DNA of 7,090 bases. It comes from UBA4744 sp035282865 (lineage in GTDB: Bacteria; Actinomycetota; Acidimicrobiia; Spongiisociales; UBA4744). Within the stretch, counting starts at the first letter, position 1; every line of letters begins with the position of its first letter. A program made the translations under genes and the position numbers. The notes beneath the pieces are model-generated. The model saw only the letters and a program-made list of their open reading frames with translations, made no database searches and was not told the origin of the DNA. Below are positions 1 through 6,091 of the stretch, piece after piece. The DNA is taken from the NCBI GenBank assembly GCA_035282865.1, contig DATEVB010000123.1, positions 1 to 7,090 on the forward strand, read 5' to 3'.

Positions 1-618
1 CCGACGCAGATGGAAACGTTTCTCGGCCCACAGCACGACCGGGATGACAACCACCAGGTTCCATAGGCTCTCGTAGAGGAACACGGGATGGAAGGTGGCG
101 GAGTCGGCGAACTCCGCCGGCCGGAATCGGTCGGCGATCTCCACCGCCCAAGGAAGGTCGGAGGGTGTGCCAAACAGCTCCTGATTGAAATAGTTGCCCC
201 ATCTTCCAACTGCCTGCGCCAGGGGAATTCCGATCGCTGCCGCGTCGAGCATGGTCGGCACATCGCCCTTGTTCCGATATACGAGCCACACACCGACGAT
301 CACCCCGGCGGTCAGCCCACCGTAGAGCGCCAGACCACCCTCCCAGATGGCGAAGAGGCGCCAGAATCCTCGATCGGTGATCTCGGCAAACCGTGGTGCC
401 ACGTAGGCGATTCGGGCTCCCAGCACGCCCGCAACGACCGCCCACACCAAGAGCCTCTCGGCAATCGTGGTGTCGCCGCCCATTCGTCCGTACCGGCGGG
501 TCGTCACGATGATTGCAGCCACAACGCCCAGACCGATCATCAACCCGTAGAAGTGAACATCCAGAGGGCCGATCTCGATGATGTTGGTGGGAGGCGAGGG
601 AATCGATGCGAATGGCAT
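1..618 (-). CDS. lgt: Prolipoprotein diacylglyceryl transferase, 3' end cut by the window edge
   Basis: Lgt is the membrane enzyme that transfers diacylglycerol from phosphatidylglycerol to the lipobox cysteine of prolipoproteins, the first step of lipoprotein maturation. The visible 206 residues start at an ATG at 618 and open with the family's N-terminal pattern (IPSPPTNIIEIGPL, then FYGLMIGLG, residues 6-31). The WEGGLALYGG motif is at 92-101, and the signature GRWGNYFNQELFG is at 138-150, with the arginine and asparagine expected for phosphatidylglycerol binding. FHPVFLYESLWN is at 176-187. Several hydrophobic spans (about 24-38, 57-73, 98-114, 186-198) fit the known multi-pass topology. 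The C-terminal membrane segments lie beyond the edge. It is the third gene of the leuS operon, 49 bases after the HExxH gene; the ribosome site is weak (CCGGAA). Identification is secure from the motifs. Confidence 0.96.
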   Translation of the reverse strand, partial: MPFASIPSPPTNIIEIGPLDVHFYGLMIGLGVVAAIIVTTRRYGRMGGDTTIAERLLVWAVVAGVLGARIAYVAPRFAEITDRGFWRLFAIWEGGLALYGGLTAGVIVGVWLVYRNKGDVPTMLDAAAIGIPLAQAVGRWGNYFNQELFGTPSDLPWAVEIADRFRPAEFADSATFHPVFLYESLWNLVVVIPVVLWAEKRFHLRR

Positions 619-667
619 TTCCGGACAACGGTAATCGAGATGACGGATTGAGCGGGAGAAGATGTAA

Positions 668-1078
668 TCAGACCGGGCCGGCCGGTCTCTGCAGCTGGTT
701 GGCGGTTTGGCGGGCCTCGACTTCGAGTGGGATGGCCCGGTAGGCGTCTTGGTGGGACAGACCGGTCAGCCGACCCCCGCAGTAACCGGCCAGGTAGCGC
801 CACAGGAACCGCACCAAGCCAAGCCGCGACCATTGGTGGACGTGGACCAGCTCGTGGAGGATGAGCCGACCGAGATCGGCCGGATCGGCATTGAGCGTGT
901 CGGCCCGGATGTAGATACTGGTTCGCAGCGTCATGGCCGAAACCGATCTGCCCCAGAGCCGGGTAAGCCAGATCGGGGCCGGCCTGATGACGACCCGCTC
1001 TAGATGCAAACCCGGGAGCGCCGATGACACCCGCACCGGAGAGATGCCGGAGGCGGTGAGCAGCGTCGCCGGGTTCAC
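668..1078 (-). CDS. Small HExxH zinc-peptidase-like protein coupled to leuS
   Basis: This 136-residue protein carries LILHELVHVHQW (residues 72-83). It is an HExxH zincin motif, with H75 and H79 as probable zinc ligands and E76 as the catalytic base. AYRAIPLEVEA (112-122) follows; in DUF4157-like zincins such a downstream P-x-E-x-E-A segment supplies a further acidic ligand, here E119 or E121. The lead-in TLRTSIYIRAD (50-60) also fits that family. There is no signal peptide or clear membrane span, although residues 87-101 are fairly hydrophobic. The GTG start at 1078 overlaps the leuS stop as GTGA, so translation is probably coupled. An in-frame ATG at 1147 would lie inside leuS and add residues unlike the family, so I rejected it. 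The substrate is unknown. Family placement is from recalled motif patterns; the metal site is visible, the activity inferred. Confidence 0.85.
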   Translation of the reverse strand: MNPATLLTASGISPVRVSSALPGLHLERVVIRPAPIWLTRLWGRSVSAMTLRTSIYIRADTLNADPADLGRLILHELVHVHQWSRLGLVRFLWRYLAGYCGGRLTGLSHQDAYRAIPLEVEARQTANQLQRPAGPV

Positions 1079-3843
1079 GCCACCACGATGTTGACGAGCT
1101 TCGGCGGACGGGCGATGACCTTGCGCACCGACTTGCCTTCGGTCCATGATTGGACTCGCTCGGCGGCCATTGCCGCCTCGACGGCGTTTTCGTCGCTGAT
1201 GTCCGCAGGAACCTCAACACGATCCCGCACCTTGCCGTTGACCTGCACCACCATGGTGACCGTTTCATCGACCAACAGGCCCGGATCCCACTCCGGCCAC
1301 GACTGCACGTGGACGCTCCCATCGTGTCCCAAACGCTGCCACAGCTCCTCGGTCAGGTGCGGGGCAATCGGAGCGAGCAGCGTGAGAAGGGCTTCGATCG
1401 CCTCGACCCAGGCTTCCCGGGCCACCTCGCCGTCGTGCAGGGCTTCGTTCAGCGTGTTGCGCAGCTTCATGAGCGCGGCGATGGCCGTATTCCACTTGAA
1501 CGCCACCATGTCGTGGTCGACCTTTCGGATCGTCTGATGCACGGCACGTCGAAGCGCCCGGGAGGCTCTTGCTGCGACTTCCGGCGTCACGTCTCCCCCA
1601 GACTCGTATCGGGCTGTTCCCAACTTCCACACGTCCTGGATGAACCGGAAGGAACCGAGTATGCCCTTGCTGTCCCACGGGCCGCCTTTCTCCCAATCGA
1701 ACGCAAACATCAGGTACGTCCTGACCGTGTCCGCTCCATAACTCTCGACCAGCTCGTCGGGATTGACGGTGTTGCCCTTGGACTTCGACATCCGCTCAAC
1801 CTCGAGGTGATGACGCAACTGCGACACGTCGTTGTCACCGGGCACCGATGGAATCTCGATCGTCGCCGTCTCGGGTACCTCGACGGTGATGATTGCCGCC
1901 TCGGCCTCGACTTGCAGGAGATTCTCGGTCCGTCGCTTCAGCTCACCCACGATCATCCCGGCGCCCAATTCGGCGTTTTGGTCGACTCGCACCGAGGTCG
2001 CCACGACCCGGTTCCCGTCTCGACGGCCTTCAATCACCAACCGGTGACCGCGCCGCTCTTCGCCGAGGATCTGGCCCTGGTTGCGCAGCACAAGGAAAGG
2101 TTCATCGAAGAGCCCGGAAGGATCCCGGTCGTGGCTTTTCATCACTTCGGCCGTGCGGTCGAAAACGCCGATGTCGCGCATCGCCTTGACGAAGAACCGG
2201 GAGTACAAGAGGTGCATGACCGCGTGCTCAGCGCCCCCCGTATATACATCAACTGGGAGCCAGTAGGCGGCCTCTTCCGGATCGAACGGGGCTTCAGCGA
2301 AGTGTGGGGACAGGTAGCGGAACCAGTACCAGGAAGAACACATGAAGGTATCCATCGTGTCGGTTTCGCGGCGCGCCGGGGCTCCCCTCGAGTCGGTCGC
2401 CTCGACGAAGGCCGGCGTGGTCGTCAAAGGGCTGCGTCCCTCAAACTCGACGCCTTCCGGAAGTATGACCGGCAACGCGTCGTCGGGGACCGGTTCGACG
2501 CTCCCATCGGCCCGGTGCAGCATGGGTATGGGCGCTCCCCAGTAGCGCTGCCGCGAGATGAGCCAATCCCGCAGGCGGTAGTTGATCGCTTCGGACCCCA
2601 CCCCCTTTTCTTCCAGCCAATCGATCGTTGCAGCGATCGACGGGTTGGCCCGTCCCTTGGCGTCGGTTGTTTCGATCCCGTCGATCGGCCCGCTGTTGAC
2701 CATGGCTCCGGACCCGACGTACGCCTCCACCATGGTGTCGCCGGACAACGGCTCGCCGTCGGCCGGATGGATCACCGGGGCAATCACGAGTCCAAACTGG
2801 CGGGCGAAATCGAAGTCGCGCCGGTCGTGGGCGGGCACCGCCATGATCGCCCCCGTTCCGTAGGACAGCAGGACGTAGTCTGCGATCCACACGGGGATGC
2901 GTTCCTGGTTGACCGGATTGATGGCGTACCCACCGGTGAACACCCCGGTCTTCTCGCGCTCGGTTTCCATCCGTTCCAGCTCCGAACGCCCTGCCGCGAT
3001 CGCTCGGTAATCGTCGACGGCCTGGCGATGCTCTTCGGTGGTCAGCGAGTCGACCAGCGGATGCTCCGGGGCAAGCACCATGAACGTGGCTCCCCACAGA
3101 GTGTCGGGGCGAGTGGTGAACACAACGATCTCGTCGCCGTGCTCGGTGACGAACGAGACCTCGGCTCCTTCCGATCGCCCGATCCAGTTGGTCTGCATAG
3201 TCTTGATGGGTTCCGGCCAGTCGACACGCCCGAACTCCAACAACTCGTCGGCATACTTCGTGATGGCGAAGAACCATTGCTCCATCATCCTCTGGACGAC
3301 CGGTTGGCCGGTACGCTCGTCCCTGCCATCGATGACTTGCTCGTTGGCCAGCACCGTCTGCAACGTCTCCGACCAGTTGACCATCGCCTTGTCGCGATAT
3401 GCGATGCCGTGCTCGTACATCTTCTTGAAGAGCCATTCCGTCCAGTGGTAGTAGGACGGCTCGCAGCTCACAGCCTCACGTTCCCAATCGAACATGGCCC
3501 CCATGGAGCGAAGTTGGGCCCGCATTCGATCGATGTTCTCGTAGGTCCACTTGGCCGGGTGGACGTTGCGCTGCACTGCGGCGTTTTCCGCCGGAAGCCC
3601 GAACGCGTCGAAACCCATCGGAAACAGGACGTTGTATCCCTTCATGCGCATGACCCGGGCCCGGGCATCGGATGGGGTCATCGCATACCAGTGGCCGATG
3701 TGCAGATCGCCGGACGGATATGGCAACATGGTGAGTGCGTAGTGCTTGGGCCTCGCCCAGTCGACCTGCGACCGGTAGAGACCATCAGCCTCCCACCGAT
3801 CCTGCCACTTCCGCTCGATCCCCGTGAAGTCGTAACTCGCCAC
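1075..3843 (-). CDS. leuS: Leucyl-tRNA synthetase
   Basis: This class Ia synthetase charges tRNA-Leu with leucine in the cytoplasm. Of 922 residues, the ATP-binding HIGH motif is H48-H51 in PYPSGDLHIGHW. The CP1 editing domain contains TTRPDTLWGATF (243-254) and GTGAIMAVPAHDRRDFDFA (329-347), the post-transfer editing pocket that removes mischarged amino acids. The KMSKS loop is RMSKS (684-688), followed by the anticodon-binding helical domain and a C-terminal domain ending LVNIVVA. The zinc-module region (about 431-465) lacks a cysteine cluster, as in the E. coli enzyme. Between NQGQILGE (588-595) and RMSKS lies an unusually long stretch of about 88 residues where the leucine-specific domain usually sits. 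The start is a GTG at 3843, chosen because AGGAGG lies six bases upstream. It leads the operon with the HExxH gene and lgt. Confidence 0.98.
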   Translation of the reverse strand: MASYDFTGIERKWQDRWEADGLYRSQVDWARPKHYALTMLPYPSGDLHIGHWYAMTPSDARARVMRMKGYNVLFPMGFDAFGLPAENAAVQRNVHPAKWTYENIDRMRAQLRSMGAMFDWEREAVSCEPSYYHWTEWLFKKMYEHGIAYRDKAMVNWSETLQTVLANEQVIDGRDERTGQPVVQRMMEQWFFAITKYADELLEFGRVDWPEPIKTMQTNWIGRSEGAEVSFVTEHGDEIVVFTTRPDTLWGATFMVLAPEHPLVDSLTTEEHRQAVDDYRAIAAGRSELERMETEREKTGVFTGGYAINPVNQERIPVWIADYVLLSYGTGAIMAVPAHDRRDFDFARQFGLVIAPVIHPADGEPLSGDTMVEAYVGSGAMVNSGPIDGIETTDAKGRANPSIAATIDWLEEKGVGSEAINYRLRDWLISRQRYWGAPIPMLHRADGSVEPVPDDALPVILPEGVEFEGRSPLTTTPAFVEATDSRGAPARRETDTMDTFMCSSWYWFRYLSPHFAEAPFDPEEAAYWLPVDVYTGGAEHAVMHLLYSRFFVKAMRDIGVFDRTAEVMKSHDRDPSGLFDEPFLVLRNQGQILGEERRGHRLVIEGRRDGNRVVATSVRVDQNAELGAGMIVGELKRRTENLLQVEAEAAIITVEVPETATIEIPSVPGDNDVSQLRHHLEVERMSKSKGNTVNPDELVESYGADTVRTYLMFAFDWEKGGPWDSKGILGSFRFIQDVWKLGTARYESGGDVTPEVAARASRALRRAVHQTIRKVDHDMVAFKWNTAIAALMKLRNTLNEALHDGEVAREAWVEAIEALLTLLAPIAPHLTEELWQRLGHDGSVHVQSWPEWDPGLLVDETVTMVVQVNGKVRDRVEVPADISDENAVEAAMAAERVQSWTEGKSVRKVIARPPKLVNIVVA

Positions 3844-3865
3844 TTCGTGCCTCCTGGAACGCCGC

Positions 3866-3893
3866 AGCGTACCAGCGGGGTGGCGCCAGTCAG
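3866..3893 (-). promoter_or_regulatory. Candidate leuS promoter
   Basis: On the minus strand there is CTGACT (3893-3888), a 16-base spacer, then TACGCT (3871-3866) preceded by TGG, which makes an extended -10 (TGnTAnnnT). Transcription would begin near 3859 and leave a short leader holding the AGGAGG ribosome site of leuS. It is a motif match only. The gap is shared with the divergent kinase gene. Confidence 0.5.
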
Positions 3894-3920
3894 CGCGTCA
3901 ATAACCCGGCGGGTGAGCGG

Positions 3921-3926
3921 TAAAGT
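3921..3926 (+). promoter_or_regulatory. Candidate -10 box of the kinase gene
   Basis: TAAAGT lies 25 bases before the ATG of the HprK-like gene and fits the TAnnnT pattern. No good -35 is seen at the right distance. A weak GGAA sits four bases before the ATG. The box would drive the kinase independently of the precursor genes, which run on the opposite strand. Confidence 0.35.
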
Positions 3927-3951
3927 GTTGGCCGGCGACGGCTAGGAACCC

Positions 3952-4869
3952 ATGACCACCCACATTCGCGGCGCGTGTTACGGATTCGACGTCTCGTCTG
4001 AGCTACCGCTGTCCTTCCTTCGGACCAGCACTGGTACCGGCACACCCATGAGCATCCTCGGCGGACCGGCGCCCGCGGAAGACGGGACACTGATTCAGGA
4101 GTGGAACGTCGGCCGGGAAGACAGGCTGGCCACACGCTTGTTCGAAACGGCCCTCGGTCGCTACCTGGTCCGAATCGGTAATGACGACTCGATGGAAGTG
4201 CTCACCCAACCGCCCGGTATCGTGGTCCACCCAGGGACGATGGATGAGATCGACCGGGAGTCGATGATCTGGGGCACTCCGGCCGCGGTGAGCATGGCGC
4301 ATCAAGGCCGTTTGCCGTTCCATGCCGGCTCGGTAGACGTTGACGGTCAAGGAATGGTCCTCGCAGCCACAGGGTCGTACGGCAAGACCACCCTGGCTGG
4401 AGCGTTTCACGCCGCCGGGTACCGTTTGCTGGCCGACGACTTGAGCTGTGCAGTGGCAGATCCAGTTCCGGCGCTGCTCCCCGGCCCGGCGGTTATTCGG
4501 GCCCGTCCCGACGTGGTGGCAGGGTTTTCTTTCGAGCGCACCTCACCCGCTCTCACTACACCGGTCCGAACTCACTTCGTACTCGATCCAACTACCTGTG
4601 GTAGCGGTGATCCCGTCCCGCTGCGGGCCATCGTCTTCTTGCGCATCTCAGACGGACCGATCGTGCTCGAGCAGGCACCCGTCACCGATGCGGTGCGGGA
4701 TCTCTTCGGATTGAGCTACCGGCTACCGACCGATGAGGGTCAGACCCGGGCATTCGAGTTAGCCGCCCGGTTTGCGGGAACAGTTCCCGTGTGGAACCTT
4801 AAACGACCACTCACCCTGGAGTCGCTGCCGTCGATCATCGAGGAACTCGTCGACACGTGTCTCGATTGA
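3952..4869 (+). CDS. HprK-like serine kinase, RiPP-cluster type
   Basis: This 305-residue protein resembles the HPr-kinase-fold proteins that accompany PqqD-like proteins and lasso peptide precursors. The N-terminus (YGFDVSSELPL, residues 10-20) matches the opening strand typical of these kinases. The C-terminal half holds the kinase core: FHAGSVDVDGQGMVLA (123-138), a Walker A loop GSYGKTT (141-147, K145 for ATP), LLADD (159-163) with the acidic pair expected to bind metal or act as base, and LLPGPAVIRARPD (175-187). Known relatives in paeninodin-type clusters phosphorylate a C-terminal serine of the precursor peptide. True HprK/P acts on HPr in sugar control, but no phosphotransferase genes are nearby, whereas precursor peptides and a PqqD-like gene are. 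It converges on the PqqD-like gene with 12 bases between the stops. Fold call is firm; the substrate is inferred. Confidence 0.85.
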   Translation: MTTHIRGACYGFDVSSELPLSFLRTSTGTGTPMSILGGPAPAEDGTLIQEWNVGREDRLATRLFETALGRYLVRIGNDDSMEVLTQPPGIVVHPGTMDEIDRESMIWGTPAAVSMAHQGRLPFHAGSVDVDGQGMVLAATGSYGKTTLAGAFHAAGYRLLADDLSCAVADPVPALLPGPAVIRARPDVVAGFSFERTSPALTTPVRTHFVLDPTTCGSGDPVPLRAIVFLRISDGPIVLEQAPVTDAVRDLFGLSYRLPTDEGQTRAFELAARFAGTVPVWNLKRPLTLESLPSIIEELVDTCLD

Positions 4870-4881
4870 GCCGCGGTGGGA

Positions 4882-5166
4882 TCACTCCTTCGAGAGTGTG
4901 AGCAGATCCCGTTGGACCATATCCTCGACAAAGGCTTCGACATCCGCCTCGAGCCCGGCGGGAGTTTCGGTCAGTTTGGAGCGGACCCCTTCAACGAGGT
5001 CACCGAGGGTCGACCCATCGCCGATCAGGGTCCAGATCAACGTCCCGATCACATTGAGACCGTGATATGCGCCCGAATCGAGATGCAGGAGCACTCCGCC
5101 CTCGTCTGAGGCCAGCTCGCGGAAGACGGCCCGCTCGTTTCGCCGAACGACTGGATCCAACTGCAC
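4882..5166 (-). CDS. PqqD-like RiPP recognition element protein (lasso B1 type)
   Basis: This 94-residue stand-alone PqqD-family protein has a winged-helix RiPP recognition element that binds the leader of a precursor peptide and hands it to processing enzymes. The pattern is clear: VVRRNERAVFRE (residues 6-17, the strands that grip the leader), GGVLLHLDSGAYHGLNVIG (23-41), IWTLIGDGSTLGDLVEGV (44-61), and a C-terminal helix with DVEAFVEDMVQRDLLT (75-90). The start is a GTG at 5166, chosen because AAGGAGG lies just upstream and because the longer frame from 5418 would run antisense through precursor A. It lies 142 bases downstream of precursor A on the same strand, so it probably shares that transcript. 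No peptidase or cyclase follows; instead the kinase gene comes in from the other strand. Confidence 0.9.
   Translation of the reverse strand: MQLDPVVRRNERAVFRELASDEGGVLLHLDSGAYHGLNVIGTLIWTLIGDGSTLGDLVEGVRSKLTETPAGLEADVEAFVEDMVQRDLLTLSKE
4883..4898. terminator. Possible bidirectional terminator hairpin between convergent genes
   Basis: CACTC and GAGTG pair across a six-base loop containing TTCG, overlapping the last codons of the PqqD-like gene and lying 13 bases after the kinase stop. The stem is only five pairs and has no T-run, so this is a weak candidate. Confidence 0.25.
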
Positions 5167-5275
5167 CGTTCCTCCTTGCCCCGGCGAACTCCACCGAGAG
5201 GTGACTGTTCCTGACAACGTAGCAGTGGCCCGAGCAGCCACCACGGATAATGGTAGATACTCGGACCACTCCCGA

Positions 5276-5292
5276 GCCCGGCAGGACCGGGC
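5276..5292 (-). promoter_or_regulatory. Hairpin between precursor A and the PqqD-like gene
   Basis: On the minus strand GCCCGG and CCGGGC form a perfect six-pair stem with the loop TCCTG, about 17 bases after the precursor A stop. No T-run follows, so it is not a classic intrinsic terminator. It could protect the precursor RNA or reduce read-through into the PqqD-like gene. The matching place in unit B has only a degenerate version. Confidence 0.35.
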
Positions 5293-5308
5293 AGTTCGGT
5301 TACGAGCC

Positions 5309-5443
5309 CTAGAGCGAGACTTCACCCTGTCTGCCCGAGCCTCCTGGGTCGCAATCAAACCAATCGCTGAACCACCCGTAGCTGTTGTAGGTGTGTTCGG
5401 CGATCGAGCCGAAGTCAAGAACTTCCGGTTTCTCGTAGGTCAT
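5309..5443 (-). CDS. RiPP precursor peptide A, lasso-type leader
   Basis: This 44-residue peptide gene has a strong ribosome site (GGGAGG five bases before the ATG) and its own promoter. Residues 1-19 are the leader, MTYEKPEVLDFGSIAEHTY. It fits the lasso leader pattern YxxPxLxxxGxxxxxT (Y3, P6, V8, G12, T18), the element a PqqD-like recognition protein binds. By the lasso rule (threonine two places before the cut) the core would start at N20. The variable part is NSYGWFSDWFD (20-30); the tail is CDPGGSGRQGEVSL (31-44). An aspartate falls at core position 8, an allowed lasso ring acceptor, although Asn at core position 1 is uncommon. The penultimate serine S43 is a candidate kinase target. 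A longer frame starting at 5506 would cross the promoter and was rejected. The coding call is supported by the second copy; lasso topology is unproven. Confidence 0.88.
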   Translation of the reverse strand: MTYEKPEVLDFGSIAEHTYNSYGWFSDWFDCDPGGSGRQGEVSL

Positions 5444-5496
5444 CGGCACCTCCCAATGCAGTAAGCCCCAAACACAGCTTGTGCCGTGCCGATTGA

Positions 5497-5525
5497 AACC
5501 TATCACCGGCCACTCTGCGTGTCAA
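5497..5525 (-). promoter_or_regulatory. Promoter of precursor A
   Basis: On the minus strand a perfect TTGACA -35 (5525-5520), a 17-base spacer, and TAGGTT (5502-5497) preceded by TGA as an extended -10. It lies 54 bases above the ATG. The same layout is conserved in unit B, which supports it as functional. Confidence 0.75.
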
Positions 5526-5745
5526 CGCGTCGACAGCCACCGCCCGGAGCCATTACAGATAATGCCATAATGACTAGCTACTCTCACCCAATGTGGGCAC
5601 GATATGGGCAAATCGCCTCCCACGACCACCCTACGGAGTCGCCGTGGGCGACTCTCTCCTCGAGAACCGACCACTTTCAGCGCGGCGAACACAGAGCCGC
5701 TCTGGGGAACCGCACCCAGCCTCGCATTTGTCCCCCCGTCGTACA

Positions 5746-5775
5746 CCGGGTCATACCGGGCAAAGCGTGACCCGG
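5746..5775. repeat. Inverted repeat in the inter-precursor spacer
   Basis: CCGGGTCA (5746-5753) and TGACCCGG (5768-5775) form an eight-pair stem with a 14-base loop. It lies downstream of precursor B on that gene's strand and may be a transcript end, a processing site or a protein site. No T-run accompanies it. Confidence 0.4.
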
Positions 5776-5817
5776 GTGACCACCGCCTCCGGCGATGACG
5801 ACCCGGGCCATTGCTCG

Positions 5818-5831
5818 ACCCGAATTCGGGT
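5818..5831. repeat. 14-base perfect palindrome ACCCGAATTCGGGT
   Basis: The palindrome lies 87 bases after the precursor B stop. As RNA it folds into a five-pair stem with an AAUU loop, extended by one further G-U and one C-G pair. On the plus strand it is followed by a T/G-rich stretch, on the minus strand it is not. It could be the transcript end of precursor B or a binding site. Confidence 0.4.
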
Positions 5832-5918
5832 TGTGCTTGTTCGGGCTAGGTGTCGAAAAGCACGTTCGTGACAACTCCCGAGCGCGATGGGACCGGGCAG
5901 GTCGGTTACGAACTCCAG

Positions 5919-6038
5919 TTAAAGGCTTACCTCTTTGCCCGAGCCTCCTGGGTCGCAATTGAGCCAAAAGCGGAAAAACCCGTAGGTGTGTTCGGCGATC
6001 GAGCCGAAGTCGCGGATTTCTGGCTTCTCGTATGTCAT
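5919..6038 (-). CDS. RiPP precursor peptide B, lasso-type leader
   Basis: This 39-residue paralogue of precursor A is too short for routine gene calling. The leader MTYEKPEIRDFGSIAEHTY (residues 1-19) differs from that of A only at residues 8 and 9. The variable part is GFFRFWLN (20-27), and the tail is CDPGGSGKEVSL (28-39), so tail and leader are shared while the middle is unrelated. With the cut after Y19 the core starts with glycine, the usual first residue of lasso peptides. However, positions 7-9 are L, N and C, with the first aspartate at 10, so it breaks the 7-9 acceptor rule. Cys28 and the penultimate Ser38 are conserved with A. GGGAGG precedes the ATG and a promoter lies upstream. 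Conservation of leader, tail and signals between copies makes it very likely to be a real gene; the mature product is unknown. Confidence 0.85.
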   Translation of the reverse strand: MTYEKPEIRDFGSIAEHTYGFFRFWLNCDPGGSGKEVSL

Positions 6039-6091
6039 CGCACCTCCCAATGCAATTAGCCCCGGAAACCGCCAGATGCGGCTTCAATCGA

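Larger units (their letters stand above)
5268..5525 (-). repeat. Precursor unit A of a direct duplication
   Basis: This stretch of about 258 bases is repeated at 5874-6121 in the same orientation. Both copies contain a promoter, a ribosome site (GGGAGGTG), the precursor gene and a short downstream tail (ACTCCCGAG through GGTTACGA on the plus strand). Similarity is highest over the leader codons and the CDPGGSG codons, drops out in the variable segment, and is moderate in the flanks. A duplication of the whole transcription unit followed by divergence of the variable segment explains this best. Confidence 0.85.
5526..5873. other. Spacer between the two precursor units, no gene recognised
   Basis: Frames here on both strands are short, lack ribosome sites and resemble nothing I know. 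Visible structure: a direct repeat ATAATG at 5559-5564 and 5567-5572, upstream of the precursor A promoter; an eight-pair inverted repeat CCGGGTCA/TGACCCGG at 5746-5753 and 5768-5775; and a 14-base palindrome at 5818-5831. I see no third precursor copy, even a degraded one. Confidence 0.6.

Noticed and set aside
540..1322. A 260-codon minus-strand frame across lgt, the HExxH gene and the end of leuS
   Set aside because: It overlaps three well-supported genes in another frame and its arginine/proline-rich translation is typical of shadow frames.
2441..3436. A 331-codon minus-strand frame inside leuS
   Set aside because: Out-of-frame shadow of leuS with arginine-rich low-information sequence.
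1150..3945. A 931-codon open frame on the plus strand opposite leuS
   Set aside because: It is an antisense shadow of leuS caused by high-GC codon use; the translation shows no family resemblance and no ribosome site.
3952..4869. Classical HPr kinase/phosphorylase acting in carbon catabolite control
   Set aside because: The core motifs are those of the broader HprK-like fold, no phosphotransferase genes are nearby, and the surrounding precursor and PqqD-like genes point to a peptide-modifying role.
4882..5418. A longer 178-residue start for the PqqD-like protein
   Set aside because: The added N-terminus runs through precursor A in the wrong frame and has no PqqD similarity; the GTG at 5166 has a strong ribosome site and fits the family length.
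5526..5873. CRISPR array, IS element or attachment site between the precursor units
   Set aside because: There are no regularly spaced repeats, no transposase fragment and no terminal inverted repeats with target duplications; the 250-base repeats are fully explained as duplicated precursor units.
5850..6059. A plus-strand frame over precursor B (and 5201-5464 over precursor A)
   Set aside because: These two antisense frames resemble each other only because the DNA is duplicated; the minus strand has the promoter, ribosome site and leader pattern.
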